Assembly: GCF_009601685.2 (NCBI RefSeq)
Contig: NZ_CP045701.2
Span: forward strand, 992,001 to 1,056,000
Source: Pseudomonas brassicacearum
Lineage (GTDB): Bacteria; Pseudomonadota; Gammaproteobacteria; Pseudomonadales; Pseudomonadaceae
DNA: 64,000 bases
Direction: 5' to 3'
Each line of letters opens with the position of its first letter. Position 1 is the stretch's first letter. Made by a program: the position numbers and the translations under genes. Shown piece after piece: positions 1 to 9,731 of this stretch. The notes below the pieces were generated by a model that saw nothing but the letters and a program-made list of their open reading frames with translations, was not told where the DNA came from and did not search any database.

Positions 1-2
1 CG

Positions 3-881
3 ATTTTCTCCGAGCTGCTGGCCGACTTCCTGGCCTTCACCAGTGACGAGCGCCGCCGCAGTGAGCTGCTCGAACAGCGTATCCGCGATGCCGAAGAGGG
101 CCGGGCCAAGGCCGAGCTGGCGCGCCAGCGCGTCGAAGGGGCGCTGAACCAGGTGATGTTGGGCAAGGTCTTGCCGCAAGCGGTGGTGGAGTTCGTGCAA
201 CACGCCTGGAGCCAAGTGTTGCTGCTGACGTGCTTCAAGCATGGCAAGTATTCCGCCGAGTGGCAGGCCGACGTCTTGACCCTGGAGCAATTGATCTGGA
301 GCGTCCAGCCTCACGACGAACCCGATGCCGGCCTGCGTTTGCTGGCGATGGTGCCCGAACTGCTCAAGGCCTTGCGTGACGGCTTGAGTCGCTCGGCGTT
401 CGATCCGTTTGCCACCAGCGAGTTTTTCAGTGAGCTGGAAGCCCTGCATGTGCAGGCGCTCGAGCGCATGGGTCAAGCGACGGAACAGGCCCAGTCGTTC
501 ACGTCACCGGTCATGGTCGAGGTGCTGGAAAGAATCGTCTTGCGTCCCCCTCAAAAAACGGCGGGGGAGAGCGTAGCGGTGCATTTGCCGGCCGACGACG
601 TGGGCCTGCTCCAGGTCGACCAGTTGCACCTGGGGAGCTGGGTCGAATTCCAGGAGGACGACGACAACACCCTGCGTTGCAAGCTGGCGGCGATCATCGA
701 GGCCACTGGCAAATACGTATTCGTCAATCGCACCGGCCTCAAGGTGCTGGAGCACAGCCGTACCAGCCTGGCCCTGGAGTTTCGCCGGGGAGCGGCGCGG
801 CTGTTGGACGACACCCTGTTGTTCGATCGCGCGCTGGAGTCGGTGCTGGGCAATCTGCGCCAGCTCAATCGCGGCAAGTGA
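3..881 (+). CDS. DUF1631-like protein, C-terminal part (5' end outside window)
   Basis: The frame is open from the first bases of the window, so only the last ~292 residues are present. The visible part begins with a charged helical stretch rich in Glu, Arg and Ala. It ends in a compact domain with the motifs LGSWVEFQ, RCKLAAIIEATGKYVFVNR and LALEFRRGAARLLDD, which I associate with the C-terminus of the Pseudomonas DUF1631 family (proteins of about 700 residues). No catalytic function is known to me. The gene lies just upstream of ampD, as in other Pseudomonas (PA4523 position), with a 64-bp gap. The family call is from memory of the motif and is moderately secure. Confidence 0.65.
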   Translation: MFSELLADFLAFTSDERRRSELLEQRIRDAEEGRAKAELARQRVEGALNQVMLGKVLPQAVVEFVQHAWSQVLLLTCFKHGKYSAEWQADVLTLEQLIWSVQPHDEPDAGLRLLAMVPELLKALRDGLSRSAFDPFATSEFFSELEALHVQALERMGQATEQAQSFTSPVMVEVLERIVLRPPQKTAGESVAVHLPADDVGLLQVDQLHLGSWVEFQEDDDNTLRCKLAAIIEATGKYVFVNRTGLKVLEHSRTSLALEFRRGAARLLDDTLLFDRALESVLGNLRQLNRGK

Positions 882-945
882 TCGCGCAGGCCGGTCCGAT
901 CACGGCATACTGGCGGCTTTCACCGTCGTCATCGAAGGAACCTGT

Positions 946-1506
946 ATGCAGTTGGACTCCGCGAGCGGTTGGTGCGAAGGGGTGCGTCATTGCCCATCGC
1001 CCAACTTCAATGCGCGCCCCGAAGGCGAAATCTCCCTGCTGGTGATCCACAACATCAGCTTGCCACCGGCACAATTCGCCACGGGCAAGGTGCAGGAATT
1101 CTTCCAGAATCGTCTGGATGTCACGGAGCATCCCTACTTTGTCGGTATCGCCGACCTGCGCGTTTCTGCGCATTTTCTGATCGAGCGTGACGGCGCTGTG
1201 ACCCAGTTTGTCTCTTGTCTGGATCGCGCGTGGCATGCGGGTGTCTCGTGCTTCGAGGGGCGTGAAACCTGTAACGATTTTTCCTTGGGCATCGAGCTTG
1301 AGGGCACGGATGATCTGCCGTTCACCGATGCGCAATATGCCGCATTGGTGGACCTGACCCGGCAGTTGCAAGCGGCGTTCAGGGCGATCACAGTGCAGCG
1401 TATCTGCGGGCACAGCGACATCGCACCGGGGCGCAAGACCGATCCGGGACCGGCATTCGACTGGGTGCGCTATCGCGCGGCCCTGACAGAAGGGGAAGGA
1501 CAATGA
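946..1506 (+). CDS. ampD: AmpD, 1,6-anhydro-N-acetylmuramyl-L-alanine amidase
   Basis: This is the cytoplasmic zinc amidase of cell-wall recycling, which cuts the peptide from anhydro-muropeptides; its loss derepresses AmpC beta-lactamase through AmpR. The 186-residue protein has normal family length and an amidase_2 fold. The zinc ligands expected from the AmpD family are all present: His35 in the VIHN motif, His156 in GHSDIAPGRKTDPG and Asp166 in the same motif. There is no signal peptide, which agrees with a cytoplasmic recycling AmpD rather than a periplasmic paralogue. The ATG follows AAGGAA. The stop overlaps the ampE start by 4 bp, so the two are translationally coupled. Confidence 0.96.
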   Translation: MQLDSASGWCEGVRHCPSPNFNARPEGEISLLVIHNISLPPAQFATGKVQEFFQNRLDVTEHPYFVGIADLRVSAHFLIERDGAVTQFVSCLDRAWHAGVSCFEGRETCNDFSLGIELEGTDDLPFTDAQYAALVDLTRQLQAAFRAITVQRICGHSDIAPGRKTDPGPAFDWVRYRAALTEGEGQ

Positions 1507-2339
1507 GTTTTCTGGTGTTGCTGCTGGCCGTCTGGATCGAGAAGTTCTCGGCCTTGCGCCAGCGGGTCCAGCGCGACGGCGGTTGGCTGCACGAGCTGAA
1601 CAAGCTCGAGGCGAGCCCACGTTGGATCAACCGACCCTGGCTGGTGCTGACGATTTTGGTCCTGCTGCCTGTGGCGCTGCTGGCGTTGCTGCTGTGGGTG
1701 CTGGAACCGGTGGCCTACGGTCTGTTGGCGCTGCCGGTGCATTTGCTGGTGGTGATTTACAGCCTGGGACGCGGCGATCTGCTGGCCGGCCTCGGGCCGT
1801 TTCGCGACGCGTGGCGTCGAGAAGACCTGCAAGCGGCGGCCCACGTGGCCAAGCGCGACCTGGACATTGAAGCCGATGATGGCGAGCAGTTGCTGGAGCG
1901 GGTCCAGGGGCATTTGTTGTGGCAGGCCTACCAGAGCTTTTTCGCGGTGATTTTCTGGTACTTCCTGTTGGGCCCGGTCGCGGCCCTGAGTTATCGACTG
2001 CTGGCGCTGGCCGCCGAGCACAGCCAGAACCCCGGCGTGGCCGAGCGGGCCGCGCAAATGCGCCATGCCTTCGATTGGGTACCGGTGCGGTTGCTGGCGG
2101 CGAGCTTCGCCCTGGTGGGCAATTTCGTCGCGGTGAGCCGGGTCATGCTGCATGAGCTATTGAACTGGAACATCAGCGCCGCCGCTCTCATCGACAAAGT
2201 CGGCCTGGTGGCCGGCGAGATCCCCAGGCCCGTCGCCGGACCGGACGGCATCAACAGCCTGGACCGCCTCTGGGAGTTGCTGCTGCGCGCGGCGGTGCTC
2301 TGGTATGCCGGGTTTGCGTTGTGGACGGTGTTGGCCTGA
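1503..2339 (+). CDS. ampE: AmpE, inner-membrane regulatory protein
   Basis: The 278-residue integral membrane protein begins SFLVLLLAVWIEKFSALR and has several hydrophobic segments (about residues 45-100, 140-165, 190-220 and the C-terminal ~20 residues), as expected for AmpE of the CobD/AmpE family. AmpE is co-transcribed with ampD and has been proposed as a membrane sensor in beta-lactamase induction; its biochemical activity is uncertain. The ATG lies inside the last codons of ampD (ATGA overlap), so the start is well supported. No truncation is seen. Confidence 0.93.
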   Translation: MSFLVLLLAVWIEKFSALRQRVQRDGGWLHELNKLEASPRWINRPWLVLTILVLLPVALLALLLWVLEPVAYGLLALPVHLLVVIYSLGRGDLLAGLGPFRDAWRREDLQAAAHVAKRDLDIEADDGEQLLERVQGHLLWQAYQSFFAVIFWYFLLGPVAALSYRLLALAAEHSQNPGVAERAAQMRHAFDWVPVRLLAASFALVGNFVAVSRVMLHELLNWNISAAALIDKVGLVAGEIPRPVAGPDGINSLDRLWELLLRAAVLWYAGFALWTVLA

Positions 2340-2390
2340 TCAATGTAGGCCTAGGAGCTTTTGTGGCGAGAGCTTGCTTGCGCTCGGTTC

Positions 2391-2509
2391 TGTAGGAGCT
2401 GGCGAAGCCTGCGATCTTTTGATCTTTTGATCTTTCGCTTGAGATTCAAGTGTTTTTGGAAAGATCGCAGCCTCGTTGCACTCGACAGCTCCTACACAGC
2501 TCCTACACC
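2391..2509 (+). repeat. REP-type inverted repeat, TGTAGGAGCTG family
   Basis: A TGTAGGAGCTGGCGAAG arm and a CTCGACAGCTCCTACA arm flank a centre with GATCTTTTGATC and AAGATCGCAGC. A second partial arm (CAGCTCCTACAC) follows. Similar elements occur at 16938-17053, 52165-52287 and 55123-55228. It fills the 295-bp gap between ampE and the chemoreceptor; no gene is visible in it. Confidence 0.85.
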
Positions 2510-2634
2510 GTTAACCTTAAGTTACAAATCTCTCCGCCGATTTAGGCTATACAGGAGCAGCGCCCGAATAGTGGCTTTCTGCTCTCTCCGTGCGCGAGCC
2601 CATAACAATAAGAACACTACCGGGAGGCTTCCTA

Positions 2635-4665
2635 GTGAAGAGTTTGCTCTGGCCCGCCGTCGCGCTGATGAACCGCCTGAGCTTCGGCATGAAGTTCAGC
2701 CTGATCAGCGTGCTGTTCCTGTTGCCCATGCTGGTGACCAACTTCTTTCTGGTGCGCGATTCCTATCGGGAATTCCAGGGCACGCAAGTGGAGCTGCAAA
2801 GCCTCGACCTGCTGGGCAGCAGCCTGATCCTGCGCCGGGACCTGGAAACCCTCAATAACCTGGTGCAGATCAATGCCAGCCTGGGCCAGTCCGGCAAGGC
2901 CGGTGATGTGGAGGCGAAGATCGGCAGCCTGGAGCAACAGGTCCTCGCGCGGCTGCAAGGCATGGTCGCCATGGCCGTCGAACCTGAGCAGATCAGTGCC
3001 TTCGATGCCAAGCGCGACGAGATGATCGGTGCTTTCAAGGCCCAGCAGGCCGAAAGATCCCTGCAGAGCAAAAGTGCACTGATTGGCAAGTTGCTCAACA
3101 GCGCCCAGATGTTCAGCCAGATCATCGCCAGCCAGGCGGGGCTGAGCCGCGACAACCAGAGCGATATCCGCCAGCTCAGTGAGCTGATCATCGGCACGAC
3201 CCCCAAGGTCACCCAGATACTCGGCGAAGGCCGGGCGCTGGGCGCGTCCTCGTTGGGGCTGGGGTTTCTCAATTCGGCGTCGAGCACCCGTTTCGACGAG
3301 TTGCTGGGGCAGATCGAAAAGCTCCAGGGCGAGTACGACTTGAAACTGCAGGACGCCCTCGGCTCCAGTCAGGCTGCCGGACAAACCCTGGCCGCCCAGG
3401 CCGACGGCAGCAAGAGCACGCTCAAGAAAGCCTCGGAGCTGATCGAGGAGCAGGTGGTGATGGCTGATACCCTCGATGCGCCGTGGCCGGCATTCTTTGA
3501 GCAGGTCAGTGGCTTGATGGAGCAGACCTATCGGCTGAACGAGGCGACCCAGACTTTTCTCGGCGTGCAGTTGCAGCAGCGTCTGGAGCAGAATCGCAGC
3601 CACATGGTGCTGCAAGCCGTGGCGTTGGTGCTGGTGTTCCTGTTGATTTTTTACCTGTACGCGGGTTTCTACGCGTCGACCCGCACCACCCTCCAGCACC
3701 TGGGCCAGATGATGGACAAGGTGGCAGCGGGGGACATGACGGTCAATTTCGTCGCCCGCAGCAAGGATGAGCTGGGTGAATTGGGGGAAGTGTTCAACGG
3801 TACGGTGGCGAAGATCCATGACTTGATCGAGCAGGTCGGCCGCACGGTTGCGGAAGTCGAACGCCAGGCCGGGCAGGTGGAAACGGTATCGGCCCAGAGC
3901 AACCAGGCCGTCGCCGGCCAGCGCAGCCAGATCGAACTGGTGGCCACGGCGATGAACCAGATGTCGGCCACGGCCCAGGAGGTTGCCCGCAGTGCCGCCG
4001 CCGCCGTGAGCAGTGCCCACAGCGTGAACGACGAAACCCTCAGCGGGCGCGGGCTGGTGGAATCCCAGCAGGGCAGCATCGCCCGCCTGGCCAGCGAGAT
4101 CGATCAGTCAGTGCAGGTGATCAATCAACTGGCGACCGACAGCCAGGCCATCAGTCGCGTGCTGGATGTGATCAAGAGCATCGCCGAGCAGACCAACCTG
4201 CTGGCCCTCAATGCCGCCATCGAAGCGGCCCGGGCCGGTGAGCAGGGGCGCGGCTTTGCGGTGGTGGCCGATGAAGTGCGGACCCTGGCCAAGCGGACCC
4301 AGCAATCGACCGAAGAAATCGAAGCGATGATCAGCCGCTTGCACGGCGGTGTCGGCGCCGCGGTCAAGGCGATGGGCACCAGTCATGAGATGGCCAGCGG
4401 CACGGTCGGTCAATCGGAAAAGGTCCAGCAGGCCTTGGAAAACATTCTTGGCGCGGTGGGCATGATCGTCGACCAAAACCAACAGATTGCCGCAGCGGTA
4501 GAGCAGCAGACGGCCGTGGCCCATGACATCGACCAGAACATCGTCGAGATCAACCGCGCCGGCGAACGCACCGCCGAAGGTGCCCACCAGACCGAAGACG
4601 CCAGCCGCGAACTGTCCGCCCAGGTGGTGGTGCTCAAGCAGTTGATCAATGCGTTTCGGGTGTAG
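2635..4665 (+). CDS. Methyl-accepting chemotaxis protein
   Basis: A transmembrane chemoreceptor of about 676 residues. It has a short cytoplasmic N-terminus, TM1 (about residues 18-38), a long helical periplasmic sensor region, TM2 (about 325-347), a HAMP segment and a cytoplasmic signalling domain. The CheA/CheW-binding hairpin tip carries [18 protein letters not shown] and [15 protein letters not shown] (about 517-550). I chose GTG at 2635 because GGGAGG lies 7 bp upstream; an upstream GTG at 2590 lacks this. The ligand cannot be read from the sequence. The same position downstream of ampE is occupied by a transducer gene (PA4520) in P. aeruginosa. It appears to be monocistronic. Confidence 0.93.
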   Translation: MKSLLWPAVALMNRLSFGMKFSLISVLFLLPMLVTNFFLVRDSYREFQGTQVELQSLDLLGSSLILRRDLETLNNLVQINASLGQSGKAGDVEAKIGSLEQQVLARLQGMVAMAVEPEQISAFDAKRDEMIGAFKAQQAERSLQSKSALIGKLLNSAQMFSQIIASQAGLSRDNQSDIRQLSELIIGTTPKVTQILGEGRALGASSLGLGFLNSASSTRFDELLGQIEKLQGEYDLKLQDALGSSQAAGQTLAAQADGSKSTLKKASELIEEQVVMADTLDAPWPAFFEQVSGLMEQTYRLNEATQTFLGVQLQQRLEQNRSHMVLQAVALVLVFLLIFYLYAGFYASTRTTLQHLGQMMDKVAAGDMTVNFVARSKDELGELGEVFNGTVAKIHDLIEQVGRTVAEVERQAGQVETVSAQSNQAVAGQRSQIELVATAMNQMSATAQEVARSAAAAVSSAHSVNDETLSGRGLVESQQGSIARLASEIDQSVQVINQLATDSQAISRVLDVIKSIAEQTNLLALNAAIEAARAGEQGRGFAVVADEVRTLAKRTQQSTEEIEAMISRLHGGVGAAVKAMGTSHEMASGTVGQSEKVQQALENILGAVGMIVDQNQQIAAAVEQQTAVAHDIDQNIVEINRAGERTAEGAHQTEDASRELSAQVVVLKQLINAFRV

Positions 4666-4689
4666 TTCCTAGGCCCACCACAGATCCAA

Positions 4690-4779
4690 TGTGGGAGCGG
4701 GCTTGCTCGCGATAGCGGTGCATCAGTCGCCAAATAGGTTGCCTGACACTCCGCTTTCGCGAGCAAGCCCGCTCCCACA
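4690..4779. repeat. REP doublet (REPIN-like), TGTGGGAGC family
   Basis: TGTGGGAGCGGGCTTGCTCG and its inverted complement (CGAGCAAGCCCGCTCCCACA) face each other across about 50 bp. It lies between the converging ends of the chemoreceptor and the TatD-like gene and may help terminate both. Confidence 0.92.
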
Positions 4780-4785
4780 GGTTTT

Positions 4786-5562
4786 TTACCAGTTGAACAA
4801 TGTTCGGGCGTTGCTGGTACTGGCCTCGGCCAATCGTTCTGGGCTGATACCCATGATCCCGGCCAACGCCTCACAAATCGCCGGCAAATGCCCCGGCGTA
4901 TTACGTTGGCCGGGGAACATCGCCGGGGCCATGTCCGGGGAGTCGGTTTCCAGCACCACCGCGTCCAGCGGCAATTTCGCCAGCACACGGTGCATGCGCA
5001 AGGCCTGGGGCCAGGTCGCGGCACCGCCCAGGCCGAGCTTGAAGCCGAGCTTGATGTACTCGCGGGCCTCTTCAAAACTGCCGGCGAAGGCGTGGATGAT
5101 CCCTGCGCGTTTGGGCCCCGTGCGCTTGAGGGTCGCGATCACGTCGGCATGGCTGCGGCGCACGTGGATCAGTGCTGGCAGTTCGAACTCCACCGCCAGT
5201 TGCAGTTGTGCGTCGAACAGCCTCTGCTGACGTTCGCGGTCCAGGGTCGGGATGTAGTAATCCAGGCCGATTTCCCCCACGGCACACAATTGCCGGTGCC
5301 CGGCCAGGCGGCTCAGCCACTCGCGCAGTAGCGCCACGTCGTCGGGGCGATGCTGGTCGAGATACACCGGGTGCAGGCCCAGCGCGGCATGCAGGTCCGG
5401 GTCGCTTTGCACCAGGTCCCAGACCCGCTGCCAGTTGTCCCGGTACACACCCAGCACCACCATTTGCCGCACGCCCAAGGCGCGGCTTTCGGCCAGCAGT
5501 GCCGGGCGGTCCGCGTCGAAGTCCGGGAAATCCAGGTGGGTGTGGGTATCGATCAACTCCAT
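4786..5562 (-). CDS. TatD-family metal-dependent hydrolase
   Basis: A 258-residue TIM-barrel amidohydrolase of normal TatD length. The metal-binding N-terminal motif THTHLD (His7, His9), the glutamate motif GEIGLDYY, IHVRRSH, the HAFAGS histidine and the C-terminal ETDSPD aspartate are all present in order. Family members are cytoplasmic deoxyribonucleases or related phosphodiesterases; the substrate here is unknown. The gene follows fruR on the same strand after 20 bp and is probably co-transcribed with it. This pairing is common in Pseudomonas and may reflect linkage rather than shared function. Confidence 0.9.
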   Translation of the reverse strand: MELIDTHTHLDFPDFDADRPALLAESRALGVRQMVVLGVYRDNWQRVWDLVQSDPDLHAALGLHPVYLDQHRPDDVALLREWLSRLAGHRQLCAVGEIGLDYYIPTLDRERQQRLFDAQLQLAVEFELPALIHVRRSHADVIATLKRTGPKRAGIIHAFAGSFEEAREYIKLGFKLGLGGAATWPQALRMHRVLAKLPLDAVVLETDSPDMAPAMFPGQRNTPGHLPAICEALAGIMGISPERLAEASTSNARTLFNW

Positions 5563-5582
5563 GCATCAATCCTGAAGAAGCT

Positions 5583-6578
5583 TCAGCCCTGGTGAATACG
5601 CTGCTTGAACGTCCGCGCGATGGCCTGCACGCCTGGCTGGTAGTCATCGTTTTCGATGGCCGCCAGGGCCAGTTCCAAGGCTTTTTCGGCGATCAGTTGG
5701 TGCTGTTGGGACATGGCATTGACCGGTAGCGGCAGGAAATCCAGCAACTGCGTGTCACCAAACGTGCCCAGGCGCAACGGCCGCGACTTGAGCGGGAAAT
5801 CGTGAAGGGCGTCGAACACCCCTTGCAGCAGCACATAGGACGTGGTGATCAGCGCATCGGGCAGATGCCCCAGGCGTGCGAGCATTTCATCCATCAACTG
5901 GCGGCCGCATTCACGGCTGAACGACTCACCATGCTCGATCAGCACCTGGCCCTCGAACCCGGCCAGTGCTTCGCGAAAACCTGCGGTGCGTTCCTGGCTG
6001 ATACTCAACTCGGGACGAGCGCTGATCAGCGCGATTTGCCGAGGGTGGGTTTGCAGCAGGCTGCGCGTCAGTTGCAGGCTGGCCTGGCGGTCGTCGCTGA
6101 TCACCGAGCAGAACCGCGCAGGGTCCATGACCCGGTCGATGGCGATGATCGGAATGCCCTTGGCCTGCAGTTGCTGGTAACTGTCGTCGCCGGTCGGCAG
6201 GCAACTGGCGACGATCAGCGCATCGCAGCGGCGGGCACGGAACAACTGCAACAGTTGCCGTTCGCTGTCGGGGGCGTCGTCGGAACTGGCGATCAGCAAC
6301 TGGTAGCCTCGGGCCCGTGCGCCTTGTTCCAGCAACTTGGCGATGCGTGCGTAACTGGGGTTTTCCAGGTCTGGCAGGATGAAGCCCAGGGTGCGGGTGT
6401 GTCGGCTGCGCAGCCCGGCGGCCTGGGGATTGGGCGTGAAGCCGTGTTCCTGGACCACCGCCCGCACCCGTTCGACGGTGGCGCTGCTGATGCGTTGTTG
6501 TTCGGCCTTGCCGTTGATGACGTAACTGGCGGTGGTCACGGACACACCGGCCAGTTGGGCAATATCACTGAGTTTCAA
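5583..6578 (-). CDS. fruR: FruR/Cra, LacI-family fructose repressor
   Basis: The 331-residue protein has an N-terminal LacI-type helix-turn-helix (KLSDIAQLAGVSVTTASYVI) and a hinge. The periplasmic-binding-protein-like effector domain follows (about residues 60-331). It lies divergent to fruBKA, with the operator TTAAACGTTTCA in the shared intergenic region. By homology with P. putida Cra, the effector is fructose-1-phosphate and the main target is the fru operon. The start places the helix-turn-helix at residue 1-20, as usual for the family. Confidence 0.95.
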   Translation of the reverse strand: MKLSDIAQLAGVSVTTASYVINGKAEQQRISSATVERVRAVVQEHGFTPNPQAAGLRSRHTRTLGFILPDLENPSYARIAKLLEQGARARGYQLLIASSDDAPDSERQLLQLFRARRCDALIVASCLPTGDDSYQQLQAKGIPIIAIDRVMDPARFCSVISDDRQASLQLTRSLLQTHPRQIALISARPELSISQERTAGFREALAGFEGQVLIEHGESFSRECGRQLMDEMLARLGHLPDALITTSYVLLQGVFDALHDFPLKSRPLRLGTFGDTQLLDFLPLPVNAMSQQHQLIAEKALELALAAIENDDYQPGVQAIARTFKQRIHQG

Positions 6579-6722
6579 CCCGGTTTTCCTTGTTTTTTCG
6601 AGTTAGCCCCGACGATAAGGGCCATCCTACCCGATTCAAGCTGACGGTCACCGTCCAAACGCTTACGACAAGTTGCACTTCAAGGATGAGAGATTATCGA
6701 GTAACGTGCCAATCTTTCTAGA

Positions 6723-6734
6723 TTAAACGTTTCA
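6723..6734. promoter_or_regulatory. Cra/FruR operator upstream of fruB
   Basis: The sequence TTAAACGTTTCA, a near-palindrome around ACGT, lies about 130 bp upstream of fruB in the 288-bp fruR-fruB intergenic region. It is identical to the site I know for Cra at the P. putida fruB promoter. Only one clear copy is seen. The rest of the gap is AT-richer than its surroundings and presumably holds both divergent promoters. Confidence 0.85.
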
Positions 6735-6866
6735 GCAAGCGTATTTTCAAGGCTAGCAGGATTTTTGGCCCTTCTGCCGTGATCACGCCAAAAATCATCC
6801 TGCAACGCTAAGCTGATTCATTCAAAACAATACCTGGCGCCAACCGGACGCCAAAAAGGAGAAAGC

Positions 6867-9731
6867 ATGCTCGAGCTCACTCTAGAGCAGATATCCATGG
6901 CTCAGACGGCTGTGGATAAAGACGCTGCACTGCAACTGCTCGCCGACAAACTGGTGGCCGATGGCTTGGTGGCTGAGGGGTACCTCGCCGGCTTGCAGGC
7001 TCGTGAAGCCCAGGGCTCGACCTTTCTTGGCCAAGGTATTGCCATTCCCCACGGCACCCCGCAGACCCGCGACCTGGTTTATTCGACCGGTGTGCGCCTG
7101 CTGCAATTCCCGGAGGGCGTGGACTGGGGCGATGGTCAGATCGTCTACCTGGCGATCGGTATCGCGGCCAAGTCCGACGAACACCTGCGCCTGCTGCAAC
7201 TGCTGACCCGCGCCCTCGGCGAGACTGACCTGGGCCAGGCCCTGCGCCGTGCCAGTTCCGCCGAAGCCTTGCTGAAGCTGCTGCAAGGCGCGCCGCAGGA
7301 ACTGGCCCTGGATGCCCAGATGATCGGTCTGGGTGTGTCGGCGGACGATTTTGAAGAGCTGGTATGGCGTGGCGCCCGCTTGCTGCGCCAGGCCGATTGC
7401 GTGAGCAATGGCTTTGCCGGGGTGTTGCAGCAAGTCGATGCGCTGCCCCTGGGCGATGGCTTGTGGTGGCTGCACAGTGAACAGACCGTCAAGCGTCCGG
7501 GCCTGGCGTTCGTCACGCCGGACAAGCCCATCCGTTACCTGGGTCAACCGTTGAGCGGTCTGTTCTGCCTCGCCAGCCTCGGCGAGGCTCACCAGGCTTT
7601 GCTGGAAAGGCTCTGCGCCTTGCTGATCGAAGGTCGCGGCCACGAACTGGGTCGCGCCACCAGCAGCCGCAAGGTGCTGGAAGTGCTCGGCGGCGAACTG
7701 CCCGCCGATTGGCCCAGCGCGCGCATCGGCCTGGCCAATGCCCATGGCCTGCATGCACGCCCGGCGAAAATCCTCGCTCAGTTGGCGAAAAGCTTCGAAG
7801 GCGAGATCCGCGTGCGCATCGTCGACGGCCAGGACAGCGCGGTGTCGGCCAAGAGCCTGAGCAAGCTGTTGAGCCTGGGCGCCCGTCGCGGCCAGGTCCT
7901 GGAATTCATCGCCGAGCCGAGCATTGCCGCCGATGCATTGCCGGCACTGCTGGCGGCCATCGAAGAAGGCCTTGGCGAAGACGTCGAACCGCTGCCGCCG
8001 CCGAGTGCACCGCGGGAAACGGTAATGGCCGAAGTGGCGACTGTCGTGCTGGCGCCCGAATCCGGCAGCCTGATCCAGGCCGTCGCCGCCGCCCCGGGCA
8101 TCGCCATCGGCCCGGCCCACATCCAAGTGCTGCAGGCCATTGACTACCCGTTGCGCGGTGAGTCGGCGGCCATCGAGCGCGAGCGCCTGCAAAACGCCTT
8201 GAACCAGGTGCGCCGCGATATCCAAGGCCTGATCGAACGCGCCAAGGCCAAGGCCATCCGCGAGATCTTCATCACCCACCAGGAGATGCTCGACGACCCG
8301 GAGCTGAGCGACGAAGTCGACACCCGCTTGAAGCTGGGCGAGAGTGCGCAAGCGGCATGGATGGGGGTGGTTGAAGCTGCCGCGAAAGAACAGGAAGCCT
8401 TGCAGGACGCCTTGCTGGCCGAACGTGCCGCCGATCTGCGCGACGTCGGCCGTCGTGTGCTGGCGCAACTGTGTGGCGTCGAAACCCCGAACGAACCCGA
8501 TCAACCCTACATCCTGGTGATGGACGAAGTCGGCCCGTCCGATGTGGCCCGCCTGGACCCGACGCGGGTGGCGGGGATTCTCACCGCCCGTGGCGGCGCC
8601 ACCGCCCACAGCGCCATCGTTGCCCGGGCCTTGGGCATTCCAGCGCTGGTGGGCGCCGGTACGGCGGTGTTGCTGCTGGCGCCGGGCACGTCCTTGTTGC
8701 TGGATGGCCAGCGCGGTCGCCTGCACGTGGACCCTGACGCCGCCACCTTGCAACGGGCTGCCGAGGAACGCGACACCCGCGAGCAGCGCCTCAAGGTCGC
8801 TGCCCAGCAGCGCCACGAACCGGCGCAGACCCGTGAGGGTCATGCCGTGGAAGTGTTTGCCAACATCGGCGAAAGCGCCGGTGTCGCCAGTGCGGTGGAG
8901 CAGGGCGCCGAGGGCATCGGCCTGTTGCGCACCGAATTGATTTTCATGGCCCACAACGAGGCCCCGGACGAAGCGACCCAGGAAGCCGAATACCGCAAGG
9001 TGCTCGACGGCCTGGCCGGTCGACCGCTGGTGGTGCGCACCCTCGATGTGGGCGGCGACAAGCCGCTGCCGTACTGGCCGATCGCGAAAGAAGAAAACCC
9101 GTTCCTGGGCGTGCGTGGCATTCGCCTGACCTTGCAGCGTCCGCAGGTCATGGAAGCGCAACTGCGTGCCCTGTTGCGCTCGGCGGACAACCGCCCATTG
9201 CGGATCATGTTCCCGATGGTGGGCAGCGTCGATGAATGGCGCCAGGCCCGGGACATGACCGAACGCCTGCGCCAGGAAATTCCCGTGGCGGACCTGCAAC
9301 TGGGGATCATGATCGAAGTGCCGTCCGCCGCGTTGCTGGCGCCGGTGCTCGCCAAGGAAGTCGACTTCTTCAGCGTCGGCACCAACGACCTGACGCAATA
9401 CACCCTGGCGATCGACCGTGGTCACCCGACCCTTTCTGCCCAGGCCGATGGCCTGCACCCGGCGGTGCTGCAACTGATCGACATCACCGTGCGCGCCGCC
9501 CATGCCCATGGCAAATGGGTCGGCGTGTGCGGCGAACTGGCGGCCGACCCGCTGGCGGTGCCGGTGCTGGTGGGCCTGGGCGTGGACGAACTGAGCGTCT
9601 CGGCCCGCAGCATTGCCGAGGTCAAGGCGCGGGTCCGCGAATTGAGCCTGGCGCAAGTACAAACCTTGGCCCAAGAGGCCTTGGCCGTGGGCAGCGCCGA
9701 TGACGTGCGCGCATTAGTGGAGGCGCTGTAA
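6867..9731 (+). CDS. fruB: FruB, fused EIIA-HPr-EI fructose phosphotransferase
   Basis: The 954-residue cytoplasmic protein joins three PTS modules. The EIIA-Fru domain (about 1-145) has phosphorylatable His62 in IPHGT. The HPr domain (about 282-370) has His296 in GLHARP. The enzyme I domain (about 400-954) has His581 in GGATAHSAIVAR and PEP-binding motifs such as DVGGDKPLPY and GTNDLTQYTLA. It moves phosphate from PEP through all three histidines to FruA. It is first in the fruBKA operon; fruK starts 1 bp inside its stop codon (TAATG). ATG 6867 follows AAGGAG. Confidence 0.97.
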   Translation: MLELTLEQISMAQTAVDKDAALQLLADKLVADGLVAEGYLAGLQAREAQGSTFLGQGIAIPHGTPQTRDLVYSTGVRLLQFPEGVDWGDGQIVYLAIGIAAKSDEHLRLLQLLTRALGETDLGQALRRASSAEALLKLLQGAPQELALDAQMIGLGVSADDFEELVWRGARLLRQADCVSNGFAGVLQQVDALPLGDGLWWLHSEQTVKRPGLAFVTPDKPIRYLGQPLSGLFCLASLGEAHQALLERLCALLIEGRGHELGRATSSRKVLEVLGGELPADWPSARIGLANAHGLHARPAKILAQLAKSFEGEIRVRIVDGQDSAVSAKSLSKLLSLGARRGQVLEFIAEPSIAADALPALLAAIEEGLGEDVEPLPPPSAPRETVMAEVATVVLAPESGSLIQAVAAAPGIAIGPAHIQVLQAIDYPLRGESAAIERERLQNALNQVRRDIQGLIERAKAKAIREIFITHQEMLDDPELSDEVDTRLKLGESAQAAWMGVVEAAAKEQEALQDALLAERAADLRDVGRRVLAQLCGVETPNEPDQPYILVMDEVGPSDVARLDPTRVAGILTARGGATAHSAIVARALGIPALVGAGTAVLLLAPGTSLLLDGQRGRLHVDPDAATLQRAAEERDTREQRLKVAAQQRHEPAQTREGHAVEVFANIGESAGVASAVEQGAEGIGLLRTELIFMAHNEAPDEATQEAEYRKVLDGLAGRPLVVRTLDVGGDKPLPYWPIAKEENPFLGVRGIRLTLQRPQVMEAQLRALLRSADNRPLRIMFPMVGSVDEWRQARDMTERLRQEIPVADLQLGIMIEVPSAALLAPVLAKEVDFFSVGTNDLTQYTLAIDRGHPTLSAQADGLHPAVLQLIDITVRAAHAHGKWVGVCGELAADPLAVPVLVGLGVDELSVSARSIAEVKARVRELSLAQVQTLAQEALAVGSADDVRALVEAL

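Noticed and set aside
2340..2634. Plus-strand frame running from the ampE end into the chemoreceptor region
   Set aside because: It reads through a REP element and out of frame into the chemoreceptor gene.
6882..9674. 930-codon open frame antisense to fruB
   Set aside because: A mirror of GC-rich codon bias. The plus-strand frame has intact PTS motifs; the antisense product is low-complexity (His, Gln, Arg rich) with no family features.
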